From Holophagae bacterium (GTDB lineage Bacteria > Acidobacteriota > Holophagae > Acanthopleuribacterales > Acanthopleuribacteraceae), in contig JAJCXM010000032.1 in NCBI GenBank assembly GCA_029263455.1, positions 1-64,000 on the forward strand: a DNA stretch of 64,000 nucleotides, read 5' to 3'. The position numbers and the translations under genes were made by a program. The notes beneath the pieces are model-generated. The model was not told where the DNA came from. It did not search any database and was given only the letters and a program-made list of their open reading frames with translations. Shown here one piece after another: positions 47,624-57,805 of the stretch (the stretch's first letter is position 1; every line of letters begins with the position of its first letter).

Positions 47624-49486
47624 CTAAGAGATGAGATGACCTGCTTGTGTCATTTTTACCCGCAAAGCTTGCTTCGCTTTGCTTGCACTGTCGTACCACT
47701 CGTGGAGTAGGATCAATGAAAACATGAGCCGGTCCCTCTTGACTCCACGGGCAAGATCTTCGTTGACCAATTTTATTTCGGCGTCGCTGTTTATGCCCGG
47801 AACAGACTTTTGCCTTAAATAGTTCATAGGACCACCTTGTTCCTGATACCACTGCTGGATCCAACTCTTCATGGGCAAACAAAATCCCTGTTTGTTACGT
47901 TTTAGAATGGACTGTGGTAACCAGGTTTTAGCGATCTCTCTTAGCGCAATCTTACTGCTATGGGCTTTTCGGGTCATTCTCATATCAGAGGCAAGTCTAA
48001 ATCCGGCGTCTACCACGCGTGGGTCCAGATAAGGTGCTCTGCCTTCTAAACTATTGGCCATCGCCATACGATCCAATTTGACTAGCAGGTCGTCTGGAAG
48101 CCAAGTAAGCAAATCCGTTGCTGTTGCGCGTTGTAAAGGATCTGAATAAGCATCAAGTGTTTCCATTAGCTGAATTTCCCATTTACTTGGCTCGCCTAGG
48201 AATTTTCCGGTCAATCTTTCGCGATCACCGGGATCTGCGACCAGAGGAAATCCTGACGGAGTTTGGGGCGTTGGGTTGTGAACGTATCGGCTCATTCGGC
48301 TTGGGCTTGATTGCCAAGCTTGGCGGTATAGCCGTTGTAACCAATTTCGGTTACCAGGCGACGCGCCTCGATAATAACCGTAGCCCGCAAATGCTTCATC
48401 GGCGCCTTCGCCAGTCAGGACGACTGTGACCGACTTTCTGGCTTCTCTGGATAGCCAGAATACGGGAAGTAAAGCTTGGTCACCAACGGGTTCGTCCAAA
48501 GCTGAAGCCACTTGAGGTAAGAGATCCATGAAACAGCTTTCATCAAATGTGAAATGGTGGTGTTGACTATCAATGTGCTTGGCCACGACAGCCGCGTGAG
48601 CACTCTCGTCGAATTCGGCTCGCTGGAAACCCATCGAAAAAGTGGCGATTTTTGGAGCATATTTGGCTGCAACCGCTGCGACGATCGCGCTATCCAATCC
48701 CCCGGAAAGGAATACACCAAGCGGAACGTCGGCCACCATTCTAGATTGAACCGCCTGGTCGATGATGTTTTTCAGATCTTTAGGGCGCAGGTCTCGTTCT
48801 TGGCCGCTAGGCAACCGGTAATATGTAGCAATCTCGAAGTTTGCGTCGTCGAGACTAATTTGCATGCGATGGCCGGGCAAAACGCGTTCTATTCCACTAT
48901 ATATGGTCTGGCTGCCAGCCACGAAATGGGTTGCAAGGTATTGGTCGAGTCCATATTCATCGATGTTGGTATCTACCCAATCGAGGGCAGCGATCCCGGT
49001 CGCTGACGAGGCAAACGCAAATTTATTCTGTTGTGCCGCGTAAAAAAGTGGTTTTTCGCCAAAGCGGTCACGAGCAAGATGTAGGTAGCGAGTATTCAAG
49101 TCACAGATTGCGATGGCATACATGCCATCTAACTTTGTGAGTAATTTCTCGATGCCCCAGCAATGGTAGCCATGGGCTAATACTTCTGTATCCGATTGAG
49201 TATTAAAATGATAGCCGGATTCTTGTAACTCTAGTCGAAGCTGACGGTGATTGTAAATCTCCCCGTTCTGGAAGGCAATGATGCGGTTGTTGGCGCTGAA
49301 TTGGGGCTGCCAACCATGTTCCAAATCAATCACCGCCAATCGACGCATGCCCATGGCCAGTGATTCCGATTCGAAAAATCCGTTACCGTCTGGTCCACGG
49401 TGTGTCATGGACTCAGTGACAACTTTGACCCATTCCTTTAGGTAACAGTTTTGTTCAATGTCAATGATACCGGCGATCCCACACAT
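47624..49486 (-). CDS. asnB: Glutamine-dependent asparagine synthetase-type amidotransferase
   Basis: 620-residue AsnB-type enzyme. The class II glutaminase domain begins with the catalytic Cys2 (MCGIAGI) and includes HRGPDG and NGEIYNH; the synthetase domain has the pyrophosphatase loop LSGGLDSA and later LTGEGADEAFAGYGYYR. Both active sites look complete. In polysaccharide loci such paralogues are often thought to amidate sugar carboxylates rather than make free asparagine; its position between Wzm and the large glycosyltransferase supports that, as inference. GGGAGG lies 5 nt before ATG. It starts 1 bp after the glycosyltransferase gene ends. Confidence 0.93.
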   Translation of the reverse strand: MCGIAGIIDIEQNCYLKEWVKVVTESMTHRGPDGNGFFESESLAMGMRRLAVIDLEHGWQPQFSANNRIIAFQNGEIYNHRQLRLELQESGYHFNTQSDTEVLAHGYHCWGIEKLLTKLDGMYAIAICDLNTRYLHLARDRFGEKPLFYAAQQNKFAFASSATGIAALDWVDTNIDEYGLDQYLATHFVAGSQTIYSGIERVLPGHRMQISLDDANFEIATYYRLPSGQERDLRPKDLKNIIDQAVQSRMVADVPLGVFLSGGLDSAIVAAVAAKYAPKIATFSMGFQRAEFDESAHAAVVAKHIDSQHHHFTFDESCFMDLLPQVASALDEPVGDQALLPVFWLSREARKSVTVVLTGEGADEAFAGYGYYRGASPGNRNWLQRLYRQAWQSSPSRMSRYVHNPTPQTPSGFPLVADPGDRERLTGKFLGEPSKWEIQLMETLDAYSDPLQRATATDLLTWLPDDLLVKLDRMAMANSLEGRAPYLDPRVVDAGFRLASDMRMTRKAHSSKIALREIAKTWLPQSILKRNKQGFCLPMKSWIQQWYQEQGGPMNYLRQKSVPGINSDAEIKLVNEDLARGVKRDRLMFSLILLHEWYDSASKAKQALRVKMTQAGHLIS

Positions 49487-49487
49487 G

Positions 49488-52400
49488 CTAACCTCCCGTT
49501 CCGTCGGAGACGTCTGCGTTGAATCCAGCTAACCAAGCCTCTTTAAACAATTCGCCGTAGGCATGGCTCATGGACTCGAAGTCGTTCAATATATTGAGAA
49601 CTGCGCGACTATTCATTGAGAACCGCTGACGCAGGGCTGAATCCTGAATCAATCTGGAAAGACCCTTAGCGAGGCTACTGGGATTATCAACCTCATAGAA
49701 GAGCGCGTTTACTTCTTCCTGAACCTGCTCAACGATGCCAAAGGCAGGCGTGGTGATGATCGGTAACTGATATGCCATTGCCTCAAGGATGACGCGCGGA
49801 AAACTCTCGATTCGAGAAGTACAAACAAATACATCGGCTGCGGCATAGAAACGTGCTGTTTCAGGTGTCTCTTTGACGATGCTTATCCGTTTCTTTAACT
49901 TGGGATGCAGACTGTCAACGAGCTGGTGAAGCTCTTTACTATAGATGCTGGGCCGGTCTCCCACGATACGACATTGGATATGTTGCCAGTCGTCTTCGGC
50001 TAATTGAGACAGAGCGTTGACAAGATCCTTTTGGTTTTTTCGCTCGCAGACCGTCCCCAATAATAGAATCAAGATCTCATCCTGTTTCAGACCCAATGAT
50101 TCTCGTGCCTGTGACCTTGGAAAATGGCTTGCCTTTTCCTTCAGCTGTTCTAGGTTAAGACCATTGTGAATGACGCAAAAATTATGATGCGTGTTTAGTG
50201 GTTGATACACGTCTCGTGTCGCATTGGCGACAAAAACAACACGATACGGAAATGTGAAACACCGAAGGGCTCGCTCTGCTATGGGCTCAGGCCAGTTACT
50301 GAAGTAACTGCTCCAAGGTTCGCTTTCACGTGGATTCCAAAGCGAAGGTTTTCCGGCGGTTGCGGCGGCATCGATTGCGTAGAATGTTTCGAGGGTGTTG
50401 CCGTAAACTAACTCAACGCGCCAATCACCAATCTTTTGGGCAAAGAGTTGAATGGCCTGCTCATATTCTTTGCTCGTTGAGACTCGCGCCAGTGGATGTT
50501 CAAAAACTTCAATCTTAATCCCTGCGTTCTCGTAAGCCTCTCTTAGAGGTCCGTCTTCCGGGCAATAAACGATCGGGTCGATGACGCCAAGATCACGTAG
50601 TTTAACGGTTAACTCAAATTGACTATAGGGTGCGCCTTCCCAATTCAAATTGAAGGCGCACATGAGTGTTGGGATCGGCGCAGATGCATAATTGTTCGGA
50701 CGTCGAGGCTGAATTTGAAATCGTTCGTTTACTAAAGATAGGTTTGGGTTGTAATAAGGGTCTACTTTGTTTGCATAGTGCATTTTGAAGTAGGCGGTTT
50801 CGGCCGGGTTATCTGCAAAGCCTCGCGATCGACCCTCATGATGGATTAATGTTGCGTCAGGGCAATACACACATCGCAATCCTGACTGACTTAATCGATA
50901 GCAATAATCAACATCATTGAATGCGACGGCAAAGCGTTGCTCGTTAAATCCCTCAAACTTCAAAAACGTATCCTTACGTGTCAGTAAACAGGCGGCTGTA
51001 ACTGCGCTGTAGTTACGCGAGACCCGCGCATACGAGAGATAGCCATTGTCTGACTTGCTGGCCAGTCTAAAAGCTGGACCTGCCAATCCTTGGTAGTAAC
51101 CATGAACGATGCCAGCATGTTGGACACGATCGTCTGGAAACAGCAGGTAAGCACCCACCGCTCCTACACCTTCTTGTTGAATCCAACCTACCATTTGAGA
51201 GAGCCAGCGTCGTTCAATGGCTTCGGTGTCATCGTTGAGAAACAGGATGAGCTCGCTGTCTGCGTGCTCGACGGCTTGATTATTGATGTAGGCAAAGCTG
51301 AATTTGTCGCCAGGATTGGCGATGGTCACAACTCGATGTTGAAGTGATTCAAGGTATTCAAGGGTTTGTGGATCGTCACTTTGATTATCGATGACGACTA
51401 TTTGGTAGTTTTCATAGCTGGTAATAGCCAGTGAGTCTAAGCATCGCTTAAGCATCGTTTTTTGATTCTTGGTGGGAATGATGATCGAAACACTGGGACC
51501 GGTATCGGGAAAAATGGGCGCGAATATGCCCAACCTAGCTTGCTCTGCGAATTTAGGTTGAATCACCCGTGCTTGCAGGCCGCTTCGCTGCCACGCTTCT
51601 TCGACTGCCTTTTTACCTGCAACGATGCTTAGAGGTTTTTCATCCGCGGAGTATGCTGTAGAACCGGGGAGTGCCCGCCAATGATAAAGAATCTTAGGAA
51701 TGTGACCTATAGAACGTGCCCGTTCCGTTGCACGTAATGCGAAGTCGTAATCTTGAGAGCCCTCGAAACCAACACGGAACCCTTGGCAATCCATAAAAAG
51801 TGAAGTTCTTACACAGAATAGATGACTGAAGTACATGTATGCGCGTAACAATTCTGGCGACCAATCCGGTTTGAACTGCGGATCAAAGCGTTTTCCAAAG
51901 GCATCAATCTTGTCGTCGTCTGAATAGACAATATCGGTGTCAGGATGCTCGTCGATATACAAAGCCACTTCGGCCAACGCGTTTGGCGTTAGTTCATCGT
52001 CTTGATCGAAGAATAGAATATGGCTGCCAGTAGCCAACTCAGCTGCGCTGTTGGTGGCTTTACTAATATTGCCATTTTCGTCGCGATAGACGACGTGAAT
52101 TCTGTGGTCTTGTCTTTTCCAGTGATCCAGACGTTTAGCAACGTCGGGATTGGTACTTGCATCGTCGGCGATACATAATTCCCAATGAGGATAAATTTGC
52201 TCGACGAGCGTTTCGATGGCGCGATCTAAGAATGTTATCTCTGGATTGTAAACGGGCATGACGACGGAGATGAGAGGTGGATTTGGCTCAAGCTTTAGGA
52301 ACCGCTGCCTAATCAGCTTTTCCTCTTTTGTGTTCCACTGGTTGACAGACAACCATTGATCATAGACATCTTGAGCGTTGGGCACGTCATACGCAGGCGC

Positions 52401-53234
52401 GCACTTGGGCGTTTCTGTATTTCGCCAACTGCGCACGGCGTACAACAATTCACGAGTGAGGATACGCCATTCATGTAACCTAGGGCCTCGACCCAGCCGC
52501 TTTTTTCTTTGGTCCGCGAGCCAAATGACATTTTTGATAAACGAATAAATATTAACTGTGAATTTCTTGAGACGTGTCCACAATGGCTGCGCCGTAACCC
52601 TAAATTGAGATATGAAGAGTTGGGTGACTTCATGACCATTCTCTAAGACCGCCGTGATCAGGACTTTACCTACCCCCGGCTTCAGAGGAATTGTGGATTC
52701 GAATCCACTCTTAAGGCTGAAGGGGATATCGGCATAGATATCGGCGACGTCAGGACGCTCCAGTCCCATCTCGCAATATGCCTGTTGACCGTTAACCGAC
52801 AAAGTAAGGTATTGGATGCGTTGTTCGGAGTGGACACACCATCCTGAAAACCTTATGGGCCCTTCGACGTGTGTCAACGAGACTGGTGTGTCTAAGTTGG
52901 CACACAATTCTTTCTCTTCGAGTCGGGCTTCGTTTTCCTCTAAGAGGTGCCATTTGTCTCTGTCGTCTTTTGCCTCAATACGAAGTCTGTTTGCACCGCG
53001 TTGTAATTGTAGATGTAACTCAAAACCGCTTCTTAACGATTCACTGACATCACAGTGTGAGGCAGCAACATCTGGACGTTCTAACCCGAAAACGCCTTCT
53101 GTGGTCCAACCATCGCCCTTTGCTCGCACAGCTGTAAGTTTTGCCGAGCCTTCGATAACACACCAACCGCTCACAATGACTTGACTTTGGCTGAATTCCC
53201 AGGACAGCGGTTGATCAATATGATGCCGTATCAC
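49488..53234 (-). CDS. Three-domain glycosyltransferase (GT2-GT2-GT4) with duplicated N-terminal domain
   Basis: 1248-residue cytoplasmic enzyme. Residues about 12-93 and 119-205 are two copies of a small beta domain sharing GWC, GLERPDVA and SGFE. A GT-A (GT2) domain starts near 320 (ISVVMPVYNP, FDQDDELTPNALAEV), a second GT2 near 585 (VSIIIPTKNQ, FLNDDTEAIERRWL), and a GT-B (GT4) domain covers about 870-1235 with the E-x7-E motif ESFPRVILE. This predicts three consecutive sugar transfers in building the exported polysaccharide. The start is a GTG whose GTGA overlaps the stop of the sulfotransferase gene (4 bp). The duplicated N-terminal domain was not recognised and may bind the acceptor or a partner. 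Confidence 0.9.
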   Translation of the reverse strand: MIRHHIDQPLSWEFSQSQVIVSGWCVIEGSAKLTAVRAKGDGWTTEGVFGLERPDVAASHCDVSESLRSGFELHLQLQRGANRLRIEAKDDRDKWHLLEENEARLEEKELCANLDTPVSLTHVEGPIRFSGWCVHSEQRIQYLTLSVNGQQAYCEMGLERPDVADIYADIPFSLKSGFESTIPLKPGVGKVLITAVLENGHEVTQLFISQFRVTAQPLWTRLKKFTVNIYSFIKNVIWLADQRKKRLGRGPRLHEWRILTRELLYAVRSWRNTETPKCAPAYDVPNAQDVYDQWLSVNQWNTKEEKLIRQRFLKLEPNPPLISVVMPVYNPEITFLDRAIETLVEQIYPHWELCIADDASTNPDVAKRLDHWKRQDHRIHVVYRDENGNISKATNSAAELATGSHILFFDQDDELTPNALAEVALYIDEHPDTDIVYSDDDKIDAFGKRFDPQFKPDWSPELLRAYMYFSHLFCVRTSLFMDCQGFRVGFEGSQDYDFALRATERARSIGHIPKILYHWRALPGSTAYSADEKPLSIVAGKKAVEEAWQRSGLQARVIQPKFAEQARLGIFAPIFPDTGPSVSIIIPTKNQKTMLKRCLDSLAITSYENYQIVVIDNQSDDPQTLEYLESLQHRVVTIANPGDKFSFAYINNQAVEHADSELILFLNDDTEAIERRWLSQMVGWIQQEGVGAVGAYLLFPDDRVQHAGIVHGYYQGLAGPAFRLASKSDNGYLSYARVSRNYSAVTAACLLTRKDTFLKFEGFNEQRFAVAFNDVDYCYRLSQSGLRCVYCPDATLIHHEGRSRGFADNPAETAYFKMHYANKVDPYYNPNLSLVNERFQIQPRRPNNYASAPIPTLMCAFNLNWEGAPYSQFELTVKLRDLGVIDPIVYCPEDGPLREAYENAGIKIEVFEHPLARVSTSKEYEQAIQLFAQKIGDWRVELVYGNTLETFYAIDAAATAGKPSLWNPRESEPWSSYFSNWPEPIAERALRCFTFPYRVVFVANATRDVYQPLNTHHNFCVIHNGLNLEQLKEKASHFPRSQARESLGLKQDEILILLLGTVCERKNQKDLVNALSQLAEDDWQHIQCRIVGDRPSIYSKELHQLVDSLHPKLKKRISIVKETPETARFYAAADVFVCTSRIESFPRVILEAMAYQLPIITTPAFGIVEQVQEEVNALFYEVDNPSSLAKGLSRLIQDSALRQRFSMNSRAVLNILNDFESMSHAYGELFKEAWLAGFNADVSDGTGG

Positions 53235-55186
53235 TTGTCTGATGCTCCTGATTCAGTCTTTTTTGAAAAGGATCTTATTGGGTGGGTAAGTTTATATCGC
53301 CACTCGTTGCGATCTTCGTTGAACTTGTCGGTTAGACGAGCAAGATCTTCAGTTAGCTTTTGGCTCTCCTGCCTGATTTGTATGATGAGTGATTGGTTAT
53401 GACTGCGCTCATGGTTAATAGCAAGGCTCAAATGCGACATTTTTTCGTCGAATCTGGCCGCTGCATGATCAATTTGCGCAGCCAGGTTTTCGGTCTTAGA
53501 ATTTATTGGGTGACTAGTTTGCATGTCTTCAAGCAATGGCGCCCGGTAATTACCGATGGTAAGAATTAAGCGGTCCAATTTCGCGCTTGCCTCGTTGATT
53601 TCGCCAGAAAGTTGATCAGCTTGGGCGGTCGAGGTCGTTAAGTCATGCTTCAAGTTTTTGACAGTATCGTTGACACGGCTCAAGTCTATGGTCAATTGTT
53701 CAACATGGCGCTTTTCTTGTTCTAATTCGTGCTTAAGATGGGTGCGCTGTTCTTGCGCGACATGAATTCCATCGATTTTGGACGCAACAGTGCGTTGCAA
53801 ATCTTCAATGACTTGCTCACGTTGGTCAATGATGGTTTTTAAGTCTAAATTGGCTTGAGTGACGTCGTTGTGCAATGCCTGACCGTGCTCGAATTTCTGG
53901 GTCAAGGTGTTATTGTTTAACTCAAGCGCATGCAATTGTTCTTTAACTTCTAATAGATCATTGCGACCTGTTAACGCCGTTTTAAGCGCTTGCGTTTCCC
54001 GCTCAAGCAGTTCGCGATTTTCAGATAGACTTTTAAGTAATGATTGGTGCTCATCGTCTAGTTTTTGTGACAGCAGGCCTACCTGGCCTTGCAGCGTCTC
54101 AACTTCGAGGCGTTGATTTTGACTGTTTTTGATCGATTCTTCAAATAGGATCAAGGCCGTTGTGGTGTCAATGGCGTCTTGAGTTGGGACGATGTGAGGT
54201 TTGGCAAGATTTATAAACATCTCGACTTCGAGGGCTCGCTCATCGAATTTGGTTTTCATCGATGCTTCTCTCAGGTCGCGGGCGTGGTGCGCGTCACGTG
54301 CTCTATCAATTTCTGCGAGTAGCTCTTGATTATGTGTCCGAAATTGATTGATTAATGGCCCTAAGAAATAGGTGGATTGTTGCGTTCTCTTTCGCAATTC
54401 CGAAAGTTTTTTCAGAGCCATTTTGTCTAGCTCGAAACCATGGATGAGTTCGTATACATCGGCGTAAACTTTGACCTGTTCCACTCTGCATTCATCCATG
54501 TAGCGGTCCTGATGGTGCCGGCTGTCCGGGTTTAGATACTGCTCCAACTGCTGCTGCACAGACGAGGGTGGGTGAGGGAACTCAATATTAAAGTGATCTT
54601 TGAGTTGCTCAAATAAATCAGTTGTACTACTTAATAAATCTTCGAATCGAATCCATGCGTGTTTATGCCCCTGCGTATGTTGTTCGACGTCAAGTATGTG
54701 GTTTAGCCAAAGCCACCAGGATTTTTCTTCGGAAAACCCATCACGGTGAGCTAATGAGTCACCGACTTCAAGCGGATGTCTGATCATATTGACAAAAACA
54801 GGAAGGCAGCTCAAGTGCGAAAAAATGTCGGACCAGAGAGGGATCAAACGACACATTCGTGGATCTTTAACGCCCCAAAATAGTGAACCTTCTAGCTCGC
54901 CTTCAACGATGCCGATCAATTTTTGGCGGAATGGTTGAATGTCTTTCCGCAGCCACCAGTTTGTAGGCAAAGGTAAGACATCATGCCAATAACTTCCCAG
55001 TGCGGCTAAGATTTGTTCATGGGTGGCAACGATATCGGCTTGTTCCCAGAAACCCTGAGGGTTATCGTCTTGAGCAGGCAGAAGTTTGCCGCCCGTTGGA
55101 ATCCCCAGTATTCTCAACGAACCCATCATGGCGGAGGTTCCACTACGGTGCATGCCTAAAACAATAAAAATCGTCTTACGTGGCAT
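53231..55186 (-). CDS. Sulfotransferase fused to a long coiled coil
   Basis: About 651 residues from ATG 55186 (the frame extends to a TTG at 55204). Residues about 5-250 are sulfotransferase-like: PAPS 5'-phosphate loop LGMHRSGTSAMM, then FWGVKDPRM and FVNMIRHPLEVGDSLAHRDG resembling the 3'-phosphate site. From about 260 to the end the chain is heptad-rich coiled coil (many L/K/E/Q repeats, e.g. LKHELEQEKRHVEQLTIDL). It probably sulfates a sugar of the exported glycan, the coil possibly holding the assembly complex. It overlaps wzt by 11 bp and the glycosyltransferase by 4 bp. A coiled-coil methyltransferase-sulfotransferase scaffold such as WbdD is a functional analogy, not homology. Confidence 0.85.
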   Translation of the reverse strand: MPRKTIFIVLGMHRSGTSAMMGSLRILGIPTGGKLLPAQDDNPQGFWEQADIVATHEQILAALGSYWHDVLPLPTNWWLRKDIQPFRQKLIGIVEGELEGSLFWGVKDPRMCRLIPLWSDIFSHLSCLPVFVNMIRHPLEVGDSLAHRDGFSEEKSWWLWLNHILDVEQHTQGHKHAWIRFEDLLSSTTDLFEQLKDHFNIEFPHPPSSVQQQLEQYLNPDSRHHQDRYMDECRVEQVKVYADVYELIHGFELDKMALKKLSELRKRTQQSTYFLGPLINQFRTHNQELLAEIDRARDAHHARDLREASMKTKFDERALEVEMFINLAKPHIVPTQDAIDTTTALILFEESIKNSQNQRLEVETLQGQVGLLSQKLDDEHQSLLKSLSENRELLERETQALKTALTGRNDLLEVKEQLHALELNNNTLTQKFEHGQALHNDVTQANLDLKTIIDQREQVIEDLQRTVASKIDGIHVAQEQRTHLKHELEQEKRHVEQLTIDLSRVNDTVKNLKHDLTTSTAQADQLSGEINEASAKLDRLILTIGNYRAPLLEDMQTSHPINSKTENLAAQIDHAAARFDEKMSHLSLAINHERSHNQSLIIQIRQESQKLTEDLARLTDKFNEDRNEWRYKLTHPIRSFSKKTESGASDK

Positions 55187-56552
55187 GTCGAACACCGTGT
55201 TCAATTTGGAATGAAGGCCGAATCATGAAATCAACCTGGGACGTATTAAGTCGCGACTCATCGATCTGTACACGGTACATTGCCACATCGATATGACGTG
55301 CCAGGTACTGGAGGGTACCATCCAGCACACCTTCGACACCGGCATTTAAGAAATAGACACCCGGAGATAGGGCGCATTTAAACGCGAATCTGACAACGAA
55401 GGAAGTCCCTTTTGCCACATATTCGATTCCTTTTGAGACGGGAGCTGTAACTGCACCACCCAATTCAAATCCACTGACTGTCTTGATTAGCATACCAAAT
55501 CGAACATTAAACGCGTCCTTGGAGAAATGAACCTGATAGGTATATTCATAATCTTCTCGATTCACCAATATGTTAACTCGTTGGTCGTCCGTGCACTTTA
55601 AGTGTGGATCCGAGATTTCTACGCCCAGCGACTGATATTTGGTCGTTGTTTCGGGTTTAAGATTCGGGTCGTACCAAGATTTCAATGAGGATCTAATGCT
55701 CAAATCTTGCTCGTCCTTAGGGTCAGAGGATGATAGGCTGAGTAGATGATGTCCGTGTTCTTTAATGATTTTTGATTTGATGAGCTCCGATTCACCTGCT
55801 GGCGCATAGATGAGCTGGTGATATAGAGCGACCACTTGTTTGGGGACACCCGCAAAGACCATCTCTCCGTGATCCAGACAGATAGCTCGATCACAAAGTT
55901 CGATCACCGCTGATGCCGAGTGTGATACGAAGAGAAGCGTCCCTCCGCCCTCTTTAAATGCTTGTATGGCGGCGAAACACTTACGTTGAAATGCCTCATC
56001 GCCCACGGCCAGTGCCTCGTCTATAATCAAAACATCAGGGCTCACATTGATGGCTACCGCAAAAGCAAGCCTAATGTACATTCCGCTAGAGTAAGTTTTG
56101 ACCGGTTCGTCAATGAAGTCGCCAATATCTGCAAATTGCGCAATCGTTTCGAATCGCTCGTCGATTTCATTTCGTGTAAGACCAAGCACCTTGCCATTGG
56201 TGTAGATATTCTCGCGTCCGGTAAACTCGTGATTAAAACCAGCACCTAATTCCAGAAGCACCGCAACTCGCCCGCTGACAGTGACGTCTCCGGTGGTTGG
56301 TGTCAAAATACCAGCAATCAGCTGCAACAGTGTTGATTTACCCGAACCGTTCTTGCCAACGATGCCTAACGTTTCGCCGCGATTGACCGTGAAGCTAACG
56401 TTGCGAAGCGCTGAAAATGGTCGGTAGTAAGTCCTGCGTTTTCCCACCAACATCTGCTTCAACCGATCTTGCGGGCTGTTGTAGATGTGGTAAGTTTTCC
56501 CCAAATTTGTGGCGACGATGACCGCAGGACACTCGTTTTGTATTGAGGTCAT
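55176..56552 (-). CDS. wzt: ABC polysaccharide exporter ATPase with Wzt C-terminal domain
   Basis: ATPase partner of the Wzm-like permease, about 458 residues from ATG 56552. That start has AGAGGA 9 nt upstream and gives normal N-terminal length; the frame continues to 56666. Walker A GKNGSGKST (66-74), signature YSSGMYIRLAF (the Wzt/TagH variant of LSGGQ) and Walker B VLIIDEALAVGD are present. After the ATPase a beta-sandwich Wzt-C domain (about 270-440) should recognise the modified non-reducing end of the glycan, as in O8/O9a systems. This agrees with terminal sulfation or methylation by neighbouring enzymes. Confidence 0.93.
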   Translation of the reverse strand: MTSIQNECPAVIVATNLGKTYHIYNSPQDRLKQMLVGKRRTYYRPFSALRNVSFTVNRGETLGIVGKNGSGKSTLLQLIAGILTPTTGDVTVSGRVAVLLELGAGFNHEFTGRENIYTNGKVLGLTRNEIDERFETIAQFADIGDFIDEPVKTYSSGMYIRLAFAVAINVSPDVLIIDEALAVGDEAFQRKCFAAIQAFKEGGGTLLFVSHSASAVIELCDRAICLDHGEMVFAGVPKQVVALYHQLIYAPAGESELIKSKIIKEHGHHLLSLSSSDPKDEQDLSIRSSLKSWYDPNLKPETTTKYQSLGVEISDPHLKCTDDQRVNILVNREDYEYTYQVHFSKDAFNVRFGMLIKTVSGFELGGAVTAPVSKGIEYVAKGTSFVVRFAFKCALSPGVYFLNAGVEGVLDGTLQYLARHIDVAMYRVQIDESRLNTSQVDFMIRPSFQIEHGVRHAT

Positions 56553-56773
56553 GAATAACAATCCTCTAAATTCAACGCGGAGAATAGGTTCTCTGAATTG
56601 CGAAGAGTGAGCCGCTAAGACACAATTCTGGGTGATTCTAGCAGGATCAAAGGCAGTGTGCGCCACGAAAACGAACCCGCAAGGCGTCGCCAGAGGCGTA
56701 ATTGGTAGAATGGGTTGTTATTTGATTGCCGCTTGAACCTGATTTATCGTCAAATTGAGGTCGAATACTCCGA

Positions 56774-57676
56774 TTAGAGGTGGATGTTCTTTTGTCTCAT
56801 TATTGCTAAACAAAAATCGGAATCAAGGCCGCCGGGTAATTCCATTAGGATCGACTCAATTTCCAAAAGCATGTGCACGATGGCTTCACTTTGCGGGCTT
56901 CCGTTCGATAATGCTTGGTTATTGAGCATCGGGAATAACGGATGCAAAAGACCTCCCCCAAATGGATGCATTTTCTCAATATGAAAATAGTTGTCGAGAA
57001 ATGGAAGAATGAGCTTAGAGCGAACGCTTTCTGAGGGGTCGCTTTGAATCGATTGTTGAACGCTGTGATTGACGAAGGTATCCCGAGTGGCAATGGATCG
57101 AAGGCTTGGAGGGAAGCAGCGATATATGCGGTCGATCAAAGCAGTTTGCCGCTGATTATAAACGTTGTAACAGTCACCGACGTATTCGTTGATTACGAAA
57201 TATCCTTCGGGTTTTAGGGCACCTTTGACGACCTCCATAAAACGTTCAAGCTCGCGAACATGGTGAAGTGAACCTGAACACATGATGACGTCGTATGATT
57301 TTCCCGTTGGTATGGTGAATTTATTTAAATCGTCCGTATAAAAATGAATCGGTAGGTTGGCTTCGGTCGCCTTGTTTGTAGCTATACGGATTGACTCGTT
57401 TGAAAAGTCAAACGCATCAACTTGCTTGAATTTTCCTGATCTCCCGACAATAATCTCGTGGTCGCCGACGCCACATCCCGGGGAGAGAAGACTCTCAAAG
57501 TTCTTAGTCGAAAAAAAATCATCGAGCAACCAATTGAGCCAATGTTTGCCTGAATGGCCACCGCACATGCGATCGCTTACTCTTGATTGAACGATTGCGT
57601 GGCTAGTCCACTGGGCCTCGGAAATCGCGGCTTCCGGGTGGCGTTCCCAATAATCGTTCGTATGGACTTCGGTCAT
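56774..57676 (-). CDS. SAM-dependent methyltransferase
   Basis: 300-residue class I methyltransferase from ATG 57676 (frame opens at GTG 57691). Motif I is LLSPGCGVGDHE (Ser in place of the usual Asp), with DAFDFSNESI, then VIMCSGSLHHVRELERFMEVV and the post-motif ALKPEGYFVINEY. It likely methylates a sugar or small molecule; its position, about 220 bp before wzt on the same strand, suggests the glycan. The C-terminal ~110 residues are unassigned. The 221 bp between it and wzt contain no gene. Confidence 0.85.
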   Translation of the reverse strand: MTEVHTNDYWERHPEAAISEAQWTSHAIVQSRVSDRMCGGHSGKHWLNWLLDDFFSTKNFESLLSPGCGVGDHEIIVGRSGKFKQVDAFDFSNESIRIATNKATEANLPIHFYTDDLNKFTIPTGKSYDVIMCSGSLHHVRELERFMEVVKGALKPEGYFVINEYVGDCYNVYNQRQTALIDRIYRCFPPSLRSIATRDTFVNHSVQQSIQSDPSESVRSKLILPFLDNYFHIEKMHPFGGGLLHPLFPMLNNQALSNGSPQSEAIVHMLLEIESILMELPGGLDSDFCLAIMRQKNIHL

Positions 57677-57805
57677 CACACCATCCGACACTAAACTAAT
57701 AACTTCTGCCGCGAATCCTAGCAGCGGTTGTTCTTTTTGTGAACCGCAGAAGTCTAATAATTACAATTCAGTGATTCACAGCACTCAAGGCCGCTGGATC
57801 CTCTG

